A stretch of DNA of 8,288 bases. Source: JBEKJU01 sp050011095 (GTDB lineage: Bacteria > Desulfobacterota > Syntrophorhabdia > Syntrophorhabdales > WCHB1-27). The DNA is taken from the NCBI GenBank assembly GCA_050011095.1, contig JBEKJU010000150.1, positions 1 through 8,288 of the forward strand, written 5' to 3'. Position 1 is the first letter of the stretch. Each line of letters starts with the position of its first letter. Under the pieces are notes generated by a model that searched no databases, was not told the DNA's origin, and worked only from the letters and a program-made list of their open reading frames with translations. The translations under genes and the position numbers were made by a program. Of this stretch, positions 1-6,378 are shown one piece after another.

Positions 1-678
1 AAGATCGCACTCGAATACTACAACACCTACCTGAATATCCTCGATCTCATACAGGAAGGAAATGTGGGCCTGGTCCACGCGGTGAGGAAGTACAACCCCT
101 ACAAGGGTACGAGGTTCTCGACCTATGCTTCCATCTGGATCCGGGCCCACATTCTGAAATACATCATGGATTCCTGGAGCATCGTCAAGGTGGGCACGAC
201 GCAGAACCAGAGGAGACTCTTCTACCAGTTGAAAAAGGAGAAGGAGAATCTTGAGTCCCTGGGGGTCTTCCCGTCTCCGCAGCTTCTTGCGAACACCCTC
301 GACGTGAAGGTCGCCGAGGTGGAGGACATGGAGAGGCGTCTCTCCTGCACCGACATTTCCCTCGAGCATCCCGTCTCCGACGAGGGCGAAGAGACCGTCA
401 TGGATTTGATCGGGACGGATGACAACATTGAAGAAGTGGTGGTTGCAAAGGAGAAAAAAGAGATCCTTGAGAAGAAGATACTGGAATTCAAGAAGATGCT
501 CAACGACAAGGAGCTCTTCATCCTGGAGCATCGCACCATGATGGAGGAGCCGCTCACGCTTCAGGGGATAGGCGAGCACTTCAACATCTCCAGGGAGGGG
601 ATCAGGAAGCTCGAAAACAAGATGCTCAAAAAATTCAACGACAAATTCGAGGTGGAATTGAGGCAGCTCGACCTATGA
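1..678 (+). CDS. rpoH: RpoH-family alternative sigma factor, 5' end outside the window
   Basis: The frame is open from base 1 and ends at TGA 676-678, giving 225 codons. The protein directs RNA polymerase to a heat-shock-type or other alternative promoter set. Visible in order are: region 2.2 (DLIQEGNVGL, residues 15-24 of the fragment); regions 2.3-2.4 (RFSTYASIWIRAHILKYI); an RpoH-box-like segment (QRRLFYQLKK), which separates RpoH from housekeeping sigma; a linker; and a C-terminal region 4.2 helix-turn-helix (TLQGIGEHFNISREGIRKLE). About 60-75 N-terminal residues (region 1.2/2.1) lie upstream of the window. The GTG at 64 is internal to region 2.2 and is not a start. The sigma-70 family assignment is certain. 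The RpoH subgroup rests on the box and the IVKVGTT segment. Which regulon it serves cannot be told. Confidence 0.92.
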   Translation, partial: KIALEYYNTYLNILDLIQEGNVGLVHAVRKYNPYKGTRFSTYASIWIRAHILKYIMDSWSIVKVGTTQNQRRLFYQLKKEKENLESLGVFPSPQLLANTLDVKVAEVEDMERRLSCTDISLEHPVSDEGEETVMDLIGTDDNIEEVVVAKEKKEILEKKILEFKKMLNDKELFILEHRTMMEEPLTLQGIGEHFNISREGIRKLENKMLKKFNDKFEVELRQLDL

Positions 679-681
679 TGC

Positions 682-708
682 CGCCCGGCCTTTATTTGGA
701 AACGGGCG
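682..708 (+). terminator. Hairpin just after the sigma factor gene, possible weak terminator
   Basis: CGCCCG (682-687) and CGGGCG (703-708) form a perfect 6-bp GC stem around a 15-nt AT-rich loop, starting 4 nt after the sigma factor stop codon. No T-run follows, so intrinsic termination is doubtful. It may only stabilise the mRNA 3' end. Confidence 0.3.
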
Positions 709-906
709 ACCTTAGGCACTGCATTTGCTGCGAGGAAATAGACAGACCATACCTGACAGAGCTTGGTTCAGTTCGAGGAGGTGATCTCCCGGGGAAAGAG
801 ACAGCGTCTGCAATCGGGGTTTGAACGTACATGTCGAAGCCGCACCAAAGGAGTAAGGGAAACGCACGGCGCAAAGAACACAAATCCCGCAGGAAGGAGA
901 GTTTTC

Positions 907-1410
907 ATGAGCGTGGCTGATGCCGGAAAAGGCCACACGCGGGCAGTAGGAGAACGCCACGCGGGTGTGGGCAAGAGAACAAAGCTGACGTTTCTCGGTA
1001 TCGATAAGCTTGTCGAGGATCTCGCGGTGACCCTCACGCGCGCAGGGGCGCGAACGATCCAGACGGCGGTGATGGATAGAATGGCGCGGCTCATGGTTGA
1101 TCAGGAAGAGATGGCCAAGGCGTTCGCCGCGCTTGTGGCCCGCGGCGCCGCGGTAACAATTCTCGGCGGCTTGGTGCCAATCAGGACAGGTGAAGAGAAT
1201 GATGGCAAGGGGTGCGCGTTCATCTCCATGTCCCTTCGGGCCGTGCACTCGGCGGAGCCCGGCCCTTCAGGAGACGCTTTGACGGCCTTGGGGGAGATTA
1301 TCAAGAAACACAGCGGTTCCTTCCGGCTCGGGAGGCAGCGTGGTGAACTGAGGTTCAGCCTTTATCTCCCCGTGTCGGTGCCTGAAGACGAAAGGTTCAA
1401 ATCCCAGTGA
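907..1410 (+). CDS. Degenerate histidine-kinase-type (GHKL/HATPase_c) domain protein, 167 aa
   Basis: The ATG at 907 is chosen because AAGGAGAG lies just upstream (about 894-901). The longer frame back to 763 lacks a good ribosome site. Residues about 55-157 have the shape of the ATP-binding domain of sensor kinases: DQEEMAKAFAALVARGAAV corresponds to the N-box helix, and EIIKKHSGSFRLGRQRGELRFSLYLP corresponds to the C-terminal G2-loop and strand pattern (ivxxHgGxixlxSxxGxGTxFxxxLP). The N-box Asn (LVxNAxxA) is replaced by LVARGAA, and the G1 box DxGxG is not recognisable (SMSLRAVHSAEPG). ATP binding is therefore probably lost or altered. There is no sensor, HisKA or membrane segment. It lies 67 nt before the zinc-ribbon gene on the same strand and may act as a regulatory or binding domain in the same pathway. 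The family call is by pattern only. Confidence 0.7.
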   Translation: MSVADAGKGHTRAVGERHAGVGKRTKLTFLGIDKLVEDLAVTLTRAGARTIQTAVMDRMARLMVDQEEMAKAFAALVARGAAVTILGGLVPIRTGEENDGKGCAFISMSLRAVHSAEPGPSGDALTALGEIIKKHSGSFRLGRQRGELRFSLYLPVSVPEDERFKSQ

Positions 1411-1477
1411 GTCGGCGGGATCGTGCAGCGCCTTTCCTGCGGATGAAAGCGAACACGCAATTACTGGAGGCGAAAAA

Positions 1478-1702
1478 ATGGGTGAGCTTACGAGTAGGCT
1501 GCGGTGTTCACAATGTGGGACAAGCTTCCGTGTCGAACTCCACAAAATGAGAGCGAACGTGCCCCACTCATGTCCTTCATGCGGATTCCAATGCGGGATA
1601 TCGGAGGATCAGGCCATTAGAGCGCACCGGCTCTTGGAGCGGCTCGAATATCGAAAGAGGATTGTGAGTCCTATTCCTCAATTCGGGGTAGGGTCTTCAT
1701 AG
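1478..1702 (+). CDS. Small zinc-ribbon protein, 74 aa
   Basis: The ATG at 1478 has TGGAGG at 1465-1470 at good spacing. The protein has a CxxC pair at Cys10/Cys13 (LRCSQCG) and a second at Cys32/Cys35 (SCPSCG), with an extra Cys39. This four-cysteine arrangement is expected of a rubredoxin-like or zinc-ribbon knuckle pair binding one zinc. The C-terminal half (residues 42-62) is a charged amphipathic helix rich in Arg, Glu and Leu. There is no signal peptide or membrane segment, so it is cytosolic. The function is unknown; such ribbons bind nucleic acid or protein partners. It sits between the degenerate ATPase gene and the response regulator gene, all on the plus strand, which suggests a shared regulatory context. 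The coding call is firm because of the ribosome site and Cys spacing. Confidence 0.82.
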   Translation: MGELTSRLRCSQCGTSFRVELHKMRANVPHSCPSCGFQCGISEDQAIRAHRLLERLEYRKRIVSPIPQFGVGSS

Positions 1703-1885
1703 CAACGGTCCGATTCACTGCCGGGAGGGAAGGTTTATGAACTATCCTGGCCTGCCCCCAAAAACGTAAGGAACACAGATGAACGGGTCTCTGCGGATTG
1801 ACCGCAAGTATCTTTTGGGACTGAGCGATCCGAATGAACGCAACCGGGATAAAGACGGTGGAGCGACACTACAAAGGAGTCGAGA

Positions 1886-2524
1886 ATGCGATACGAGGCC
1901 AGGATACTCGTTACTGACGACGATCCGGATGTCCTCCTGCTATCCACAACCCTTCTTGTGCGCGAAGGATATGAGGTCTACGAAGCCACTACCGGTAAGG
2001 GATGATTGGATGTCGTGCGGTCACACCATCCCGACATTGTCCTCCTCGATGTCATGCTTCCCGACATGACGGGCGTTGAGGTGTGCAGGCAGGTCAAAGC
2101 CGAACCGGGATTGCAGGACACTTTCGTGATCCTCGTGTCCGGAGCCCGAGTCTCGTCCGACTACCAGGCAGAGGGGCTCACTGTCGGAGCAGATGGTTAC
2201 ATTGTCAAAGGTATTACCAACAGGGAGTTTCTTGCTCGGATCCAGTCTCTGGTGCGCATCAAACGGGCGGAGGACGTGTTACGCGAGAAGGAGGAAAAAC
2301 AGGGGAAGTTGATTTCCGAGCTTCAGAAGGCACTGACGGAGATCAGGACCTTGAAGGGCCTCATACCCATCTGCGCTTCATGCAAGAAGATCCGTGATGA
2401 CGAGGGATACTGGGATCAATTGGAGGCCTATATCGGCAAGCGTACCGAAGCGGTTTTTTCCCACGGGATATGTCCGGAATGCGCAGAGAAGTTATATCCG
2501 AAATATTACAAAAAAAAGCAGTAA
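1886..2524 (+). CDS. Receiver-domain response regulator with in-frame TGA at codon 40; candidate selenoprotein
   Basis: The start is ATG 1886, with AAAGGAG at 1873-1879, and the frame ends at TAA, giving 212 residues if codon 40 is read. Residues 6-126 form a CheY-like receiver: acidic DDD at 11-13, phospho-acceptor Asp55 (LLDVMLPD), Ser85 (VSGA) and Lys108 (GYIVKG), so all key phosphorylation residues are present. Residues 128-157 form a helical, coiled-coil-like linker. Residues 158-205 are the module GLIPICASCKKIRDD...FSHGICPECAEKLYP, with CxxC pairs 163/166 and 196/199, common at the ends of deltaproteobacterial PAS and receiver proteins and probably metal-binding. There is no DNA-binding domain. 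The single interruption is TGA at 2003-2005, between TGKG and LDVVRSHHPD. Frame and length match the family exactly on both sides, so it is a codon replacement, not an indel. As I remember relatives, this column is Cys (TGxECL), which favours selenocysteine. A nonsense mutation or sequencing error is the alternative. Confidence 0.8.
2003..2038 (+). promoter_or_regulatory. SECIS-like hairpin directly after the in-frame TGA
   Basis: After the TGA (2003-2005), GGATG (2008-2012) pairs with CATCC (2027-2031). A two-base bulge T-C (2013-2014) on the 5' side follows, then GTG (2015-2017) pairs with CAC (2024-2026), leaving the apical loop CGGTCA (2018-2023). The E. coli fdhF element has the same plan: a lower helix, a bulged U on the 5' arm, a short upper helix and a loop AGGUCU whose GGUC core contacts SelB. 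Points against: only 12 nt separate the TGA from the loop, shorter than the roughly 16-37 nt I recall for bacterial search models. A competing fold pairs GATGTCG (2009-2015) with CGACATT (2032-2038), 7 bp, and may be as stable or more so. Confidence 0.45.
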
Positions 2525-2543
2525 GGGAATGTGAAGCGGTTCT

Positions 2544-2569
2544 GCAACTCACGCACGCCTGCGGGTTGC
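2544..2569 (+). terminator. Hairpin downstream of the response regulator, possible terminator
   Basis: GCAACTC (2544-2550) pairs with GGGTTGC (2563-2569), 7 bp with one G-T pair. An inner GCA/TGC stem and a CGCC loop follow after a two-base bulge. It sits 20 nt after the stop codon, between two convergent genes. No T-run follows, so intrinsic termination is uncertain. Confidence 0.35.
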
Positions 2570-2702
2570 GATTCGAAGTTGGCTTGGGATAATCCGGTTT
2601 ATAATAACGAGTCATGAGAAAACTGAATCGTGGACATCGACAACACTCGTTGGGACCTTGCCTCTGTGCTTTATGAACGGATGCACAAGGTGAACCCGAC
2701 GC

Positions 2703-3290
2703 TTATCCAAGGAAGGGAAGACGAAAGACCATGGCAAATCCGTTGAAGGCAAGAATAGTGCCGGTCCCCGCAACGATAAGGGAGAAAAAGAAAATGGGTC
2801 GGGACGAGGAAAGGATGGCGATGGAGGCCATGACTATGGATATCTGCAGTAAGGCCTCGGCAAAGTCGAAATAGGGGTCCTTTCTTTTATAGGTGTCCCT
2901 TTCGTGCTCCGCTTTCCTCGCCTCGCGCTCGATATCCCTTTTCTCGCTTGCGTAGCGGCTCTCTTCGTCGGCCATCTTCTTTATGGTCTCCTCGAATTTG
3001 GCATGGGCCTTGGGTTTCAGGGAATCCCCACGTTCGAGGAAATCCGCTTCGAGATTCATTCTCTGTATTTTGTAGAGGTTCTCTCTCATGTTCTTGGCCT
3101 GGTAGTAGGACCACTGATTTGAAGCCTCCTGTTGGGCGAGAAGCATCTCCTTCATGGAGTTACTGCCTCCCAGTGAAGCAATGGCAAGAATGACCGCATA
3201 AACCGCGGTCGTGAGTGCGATACGTTTCGCTGACCCCTTCGACCTCATCTCCGCCAGTTCTTCGGTGTTCGGTAGTTCAACGTCCGCCAT
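2703..3290 (-). CDS. DUF4337 family membrane protein, 195 aa
   Basis: The start is the ATG at 3290-3288, preceded on the minus strand by GGAGGAAA (about 3303-3296). The frame opens further, to 3350, but those codons lie inside the promoter. The layout is typical of DUF4337: a short cytosolic N-terminus (MADVELPN...); a membrane segment at about residues 24-41 (IALTTAVYAVILAIASL); a long charged helical region at about 50-140 rich in Lys, Glu and Arg, likely coiled coil; and two membrane segments at about 145-162 and 165-187. A conserved-looking stretch is QQEASNQWSYYQAKNMRE (53-70). The biochemical role of the family is unknown. It is transcribed alone, convergent with the response regulator, from its own promoter. 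Confidence 0.9.
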   Translation of the reverse strand: MADVELPNTEELAEMRSKGSAKRIALTTAVYAVILAIASLGGSNSMKEMLLAQQEASNQWSYYQAKNMRENLYKIQRMNLEADFLERGDSLKPKAHAKFEETIKKMADEESRYASEKRDIEREARKAEHERDTYKRKDPYFDFAEALLQISIVMASIAILSSSRPIFFFSLIVAGTGTILAFNGFAMVFRLPFLG

Positions 3291-3348
3291 GGCTGTTTCC
3301 TCCAAAACAAGGCGCCTTCGGGACCATAGACCCTGTTTAACATCTATC

Positions 3349-3378
3349 ATTATAGTACACGGCCGAATGTTGCATCAA
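3349..3378 (-). promoter_or_regulatory. Sigma-70-type promoter for the DUF4337 gene
   Basis: On the minus strand, TTGATG (3378-3373) is followed by an 18-nt spacer and a perfect TATAAT (3354-3349). The expected transcription start is near 3342, giving a leader of about 50 nt before the ATG at 3290. This supports the shorter start chosen for the gene. Confidence 0.75.
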
Positions 3379-4370
3379 GGGGGAGGGGCATGGAGCACGG
3401 GGGGAAAAACCCTTATGCAGCCTGTAATGCAAGCCCGTCAAGGTTTTTTGATACCACCATTCGTAATGACTGCTGCTGATGCGGTTTTTTGGCCCACCTC
3501 CGGCTCAAGCTACTTCAGGAAGTTCCAACCGCGGTGCAGTTGAAGTTGGCCCGTCTTTTCGAAAAGAACGCCCGACCGGGGCCCTTCTTTGTCAACGGGC
3601 AAAAGGGCAGGGGGGAGCACTGCCTACAGCATCATCCGGACGGGGTCACGAGCGCCGTTTTGGTACCCCTTTGAGCGCTGCCAACAAAAGAGCAATACCA
3701 GGGCTGTGTGAACGATGGGGATTACATCGAGAGGCCAGGTGATGAATCGCCACGAGATCGGGGGTGAACTGGGCTTTCGCCGTCGTCTGGGTGGACTCCA
3801 AATAAGGCCCGATGGAAGGGTGTGCCTGACAACAGCAAATAAGCCGAAGGGGCGAACTGCCCTTGTCGGGTAGATGAAGGAGAGACCACCATCCGCCTGG
3901 GTACTCGTGAATCAGGATGACGACGGGATCATTGGAGCCCTCGCCATCAACGACCGAGTGTCTCTCGCTGTCTTCCTTATTTATTCCCCTGATCTTCTCG
4001 TAACGCCGTTTTCGACTTGGTAATGGTGAAGGGAGGATAGGGAGAACCAAGCATACGCGGCCGAGAGGACAGTAGTCTCCGGCATTCGGCTTTGCCCAAA
4101 GTAAGTGGCTCTGAACAAAACTCTACGCAAGTCAATACAATGGGAACCGCCGAAGTTAGGACAAGCTGGGTCTTTCGCGATTCATCCGAACTTCGACACG
4201 CAAAATCAGTGTTTGTTATTCGCCCGCAGCAGATTCTCCTTCACATTCAAGAATTTTACCGGCGTGCAGAAGTTCCAAAGCGCTTTAGAAATTGCCGTTC
4301 TGTGCCGATAACACGATCGGAAGGATGGACGCAAACGTATTATGTCCGCAAGAGATATTAGCCAACAATC
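3379..4370. other. About 1 kb without a convincing gene
   Basis: Open frames here are short, lack ribosome binding sites, overlap each other on both strands and have unnatural composition (rich in Pro, His, Arg and Cys). The longest, on the minus strand from 4050 to 3646 with a TTG start, shows no recognisable motif. I see no tRNA, no CRISPR array and no complete insertion sequence. Given the single-base frameshifts at the right end of the window, a decayed or error-broken gene cannot be excluded, but none can be reconstructed. The right part (4092-4370) becomes AT-richer, like the gene that follows. Confidence 0.5.
4151..4195. repeat. Imperfect inverted repeat upstream of the AT-rich membrane gene
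   Basis: CGAAGTTAGG (4151-4160) and CCGAACTTCG (4186-4195) are inverted copies matching at 9 of 10 positions, separated by 25 nt. It could be a structured RNA, a protein-binding site or the edge of inserted DNA. No function can be assigned. Confidence 0.4.
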
Positions 4371-4889
4371 ATGAATGACGAGATTATACTCAGACCATCC
4401 AGAGTCAAGTGGTTTAGTGTGCTGCTCATAGGACTCGTATTTGTGATCGCAGGTGCTCTAGGTGCCAGCCATCCTTCGAAGGGAAGTGACTTTTGGGTGG
4501 GCTGCTTATGCATTGCATTCAGTGGGCTTATGGTGATAGTATCCATAGTACAGTTGTTTCCCGGCCACTCTTTTCTCAAAATTGGTATTCAAGGAATTCA
4601 GTTTCGCGCGCTAAGACGCACCTACATTTTCAGCTGGTCAGACGTAGAAGAATTCGGGCTATGTGAGTATACGATTTACTCATATCCTGCTATACCACTG
4701 AACCGAAAAAAAATTGGGCTCAGGATGTCTCCAGCGTATGTGCAGAGTCTCAATTATGGATCGTTTAAAGAAATGTGCAAGAGCATTTACGGATATGACC
4801 TGTATTTACCGGACAATTACGGGATGAGATCCGAAAAACTGGCTAAGCTCCTCAACGACAAGAGGAGACAATACATAGGGAACGGCTGA
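4371..4889 (+). CDS. Small membrane protein of the STM3941 / bacterial PH-like type, 172 aa
   Basis: The ATG at 4371 begins MNDEIILRPSRVKW; no strong ribosome site precedes it. Two membrane segments are clear, about residues 14-31 (WFSVLLIGLVFVIAGALG) and 41-62 (FWVGCLCIAFSGLMVIVSIV). They are followed by a soluble domain (63-172) of beta strands (FLKIGIQGIQFRALRRTYIFSWSDV) ending in a helix (EKLAKLLNDKRRQYI). This order (short N-terminal strand, helical hairpin, GIxFRxxRRxYxFxWxDVEEF) matches the STM3941-type membrane proteins with a PH-like domain, whose role is unknown. Codon use is visibly AT-richer than in neighbouring genes, and a gene-poor stretch precedes it, which suggests recent transfer, possibly as a single-gene cargo. 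Confidence 0.8.
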   Translation: MNDEIILRPSRVKWFSVLLIGLVFVIAGALGASHPSKGSDFWVGCLCIAFSGLMVIVSIVQLFPGHSFLKIGIQGIQFRALRRTYIFSWSDVEEFGLCEYTIYSYPAIPLNRKKIGLRMSPAYVQSLNYGSFKEMCKSIYGYDLYLPDNYGMRSEKLAKLLNDKRRQYIGNG

Positions 4890-5159
4890 TCGCTTATGGG
4901 CGACTGTAGGTGGACGAATTACCCGATGCCTTCCTGCGCCTGCTTTTTTTGTTGAACGGTGTTTTTTCCCATGGTAATGGTAGTGAGACAAAGGGTATTT
5001 TTTACAGGAATGGCTATTGAATGATCGATGGACGTTACGACCTGCCCTGGCGGAGGAACGGGAGACGGCGGTCCGCACGTCAGTTTTATCATTCCGGATA
5101 CATGCTCCGAAAGTTGAAAGGAAGAGCGAAGAGGGGGTGTTAGCAAAAGGAGGAAGAAG

Positions 5160-5999
5160 ATGCGATACATGATGAAAAGCCGTTCTACTCTCCTTGCGCT
5201 GCTGGCTGTTCTTGCGTACGCTGCTCTCGTCACGGGTTGTGCGAGTTCCGGCAGGCCAGGTCAGCCTTTTGCCGTGCCTGAGATTCGTCCAGGCATTCTG
5301 GCCGGCTATCTCCCACCAACAGCGCTCCCCAGCAGCCTTTCCCTGATTCCCCCTCCTCCCACCGCAGGCTCGGCCGCTCTGGCAAATGACGAGGAGATCA
5401 GCCGAAAGGGCCTCGCATTGCGCGGTACGCCGCGCTGGACGCTGGCGACTGAGGACGCCGACCTGACGTTTCCACAGGCTGCCGGCGCGTTCTCGTGCGC
5501 GGTGAACGCACCCGTAACGGAACAGGAGACGCCGCATCTTTACATGCTCATGCGTCGAGCATCCACTGACGCCGGCCGTTCCACCTTTGAGGCCAAGGAT
5601 TATTACAGTCGTCCTCGTCCGTTCACGGTAAACAAGGAACGCATCTGCACCCCGGATAAGGCAGAATCCTTAGGGAAAAACGGCTCGTATCCCTCCGGGC
5701 ATGCCGCCATAGGCTGGGCCTGGGCGCTCATCCTCACTGAAATTGCCCCCGAGCGCGCCGACGCGATCCTTGCACGGGGCCGGGCTTTCGGGGAGAGCCG
5801 TGTGATCTGCAACGTCCACTGGCAGAGCGACGTGGTTGAGGGACGTTTCATGGGAGCAGGCACTGTCGCCCGACTGCACGCGGACGCAACGTTCCGCGCT
5901 GATCTGGAGGCGGCCAAGGCCGAGCTCGCGACCGTTCGCGCCAAAGGGCTCAAACCTCAGCGTGATTGCGCCGCGGAAGCCGCGGCACTTGCCAAATAG
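5160..5999 (+). CDS. Class A (PhoN/PhoC-type) acid phosphatase, PAP2 superfamily, predicted lipoprotein
   Basis: The ATG at 5160 follows AGGAGG at about 5146-5151; 279 residues. The N-terminus is a lipoprotein signal: MRYMMKSRST, a hydrophobic core, and a lipobox LVTGC with the lipidated Cys at 27. The mature enzyme would be membrane-anchored in the periplasm and release phosphate from organic monoesters. All three motifs of the PAP2 phosphatase signature are intact: K146-x6-RP (RP at 153-154), PSGH at 178-181 within GSYPSGH, and SR-x5-H-x3-D (Ser213, Arg214, His220, Asp224). GSYPSGH is the mark of class A non-specific acid phosphatases; the length is slightly above the usual 250. A proline-rich segment (52-68) links anchor and domain, and the C-terminus is an Ala/Glu/Lys helix. 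It is not in an obvious operon. Confidence 0.95.
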   Translation: MRYMMKSRSTLLALLAVLAYAALVTGCASSGRPGQPFAVPEIRPGILAGYLPPTALPSSLSLIPPPPTAGSAALANDEEISRKGLALRGTPRWTLATEDADLTFPQAAGAFSCAVNAPVTEQETPHLYMLMRRASTDAGRSTFEAKDYYSRPRPFTVNKERICTPDKAESLGKNGSYPSGHAAIGWAWALILTEIAPERADAILARGRAFGESRVICNVHWQSDVVEGRFMGAGTVARLHADATFRADLEAAKAELATVRAKGLKPQRDCAAEAAALAK

Positions 6000-6004
6000 C
6001 AGCT

Positions 6005-6022
6005 ACCGGCGCTTTCTCCGGT
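6005..6022 (+). terminator. Short hairpin after the phosphatase gene
   Basis: ACCGG (6005-6009) pairs with CCGGT (6018-6022) around an 8-nt loop, 5 nt after the stop codon. There is no T-run. It may be a weak terminator or 3' stabiliser. Confidence 0.3.
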
Positions 6023-6033
6023 GTTCCTAAAGA

Positions 6034-6083
6034 CAGCCTTTCGCTTCACGCCCCTCGATACCACATTTCCATCGGAAAGGCTG
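6034..6083. repeat. 9-bp inverted repeat
   Basis: CAGCCTTTC (6034-6042) and GAAAGGCTG (6075-6083) are perfect inverted copies separated by 32 nt. It lies downstream of the phosphatase gene; function unknown. Confidence 0.4.
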
Positions 6084-6210
6084 ATACGGTTATTGCAATC
6101 CTCCGGCAGTTTTGATAATGAAGATAATGGAATGGACTCGTGCCGGTGATCACGATGTTACGGTTTTCAGTGGGAATGACTGCGTTTTCTTGCTCTCGGT
6201 GACATTGTTC

Positions 6211-6224
6211 TGACACCGGTGTCA
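6211..6224. promoter_or_regulatory. Perfect 14-bp palindrome, candidate activator binding site
   Basis: TGACACCGGTGTCA is identical to its own reverse complement. Extra copies of the half-site flank it: TGACA at 6200-6204 and TGTCA at 6236-6240. The centre lies about 170 bp upstream of the transcription start expected from the sigma-54 promoter at 6362, the usual distance for an enhancer-binding activator. The cognate activator cannot be named. Confidence 0.55.
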
Positions 6225-6329
6225 TATAGGCTGCATGTCATGGGGGCCAAGCGGCACGCCCCGGAGTGGAAATCGCCCTGGCTATTTCCCATTCGTCCCT
6301 TTTTGCACGCCATTACGGCAAGAAGGAGG

Positions 6330-6361
6330 CAAGCGGCTGCGCCCGGTTGGAAGGTTTTTTT
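6330..6361 (+). terminator. Possible terminator just upstream of the sigma-54 promoter
   Basis: CAAGCGG (6330-6336) and CCGGTTG (6343-6349) form a stem with one mismatch and a 6-nt loop. Five bases later come seven T (6355-6361). The stem is modest and no gene lies directly upstream, so confidence is low. Confidence 0.25.
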
Positions 6362-6378
6362 CTGGCACGATCATTGCG
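6362..6378 (+). promoter_or_regulatory. Sigma-54 (RpoN) promoter for the muramidase gene
   Basis: CTGGCACGATCATTGCG matches the -24/-12 consensus YTGGCACGRNNNTTGCW at every fixed position except the last (G for W). TGGCAC (6363-6368) and TTGC (6374-6377) are separated by exactly 5 nt. Transcription should start near 6388, leaving a leader of about 32 nt with an AAAAGGGG ribosome site (6407-6414) before the ATG at 6420. Such promoters need an ATP-hydrolysing activator bound upstream. Confidence 0.85.

Noticed and set aside
763..906. N-terminal extension of the degenerate ATPase gene
   Set aside because: No ribosome site near 763 and composition unlike the rest; the AAGGAGAG before 907 gives a clear start.
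850..906. Possible cyclic-di-GMP riboswitch, because of the ACGCACGGCGCAAAG string
   Set aside because: Only a short resemblance to the GEMM consensus; the two conserved helices and the tetraloop receptor are not present.
2006..2524. Response regulator starting at TTG 2006, directly after the TGA, with AAGGGA upstream
   Set aside because: This start would remove the acidic pocket and first strands of the receiver, leaving a non-folding domain. The better ribosome site and conserved residues are at 1886. It remains only as a possible restart after the stop.
3420..3742. Overlapping plus-strand frames, one containing LRLKLLQEVPTAVQLKLARLFEKN
   Set aside because: Looked mildly coding but has no start signal, is interrupted by stops on both sides and matches no family I know.
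3646..4050. Minus-strand 134-residue open frame
   Set aside because: TTG start without a ribosome site, odd composition rich in His, Pro, Ser and Cys, no motif, and competing open stretches in other frames.
4092..4361. Plus-strand 89-residue frame before the AT-rich membrane gene
   Set aside because: No ribosome site, no hydrophobic or conserved pattern, and it overlaps another frame of equal quality.
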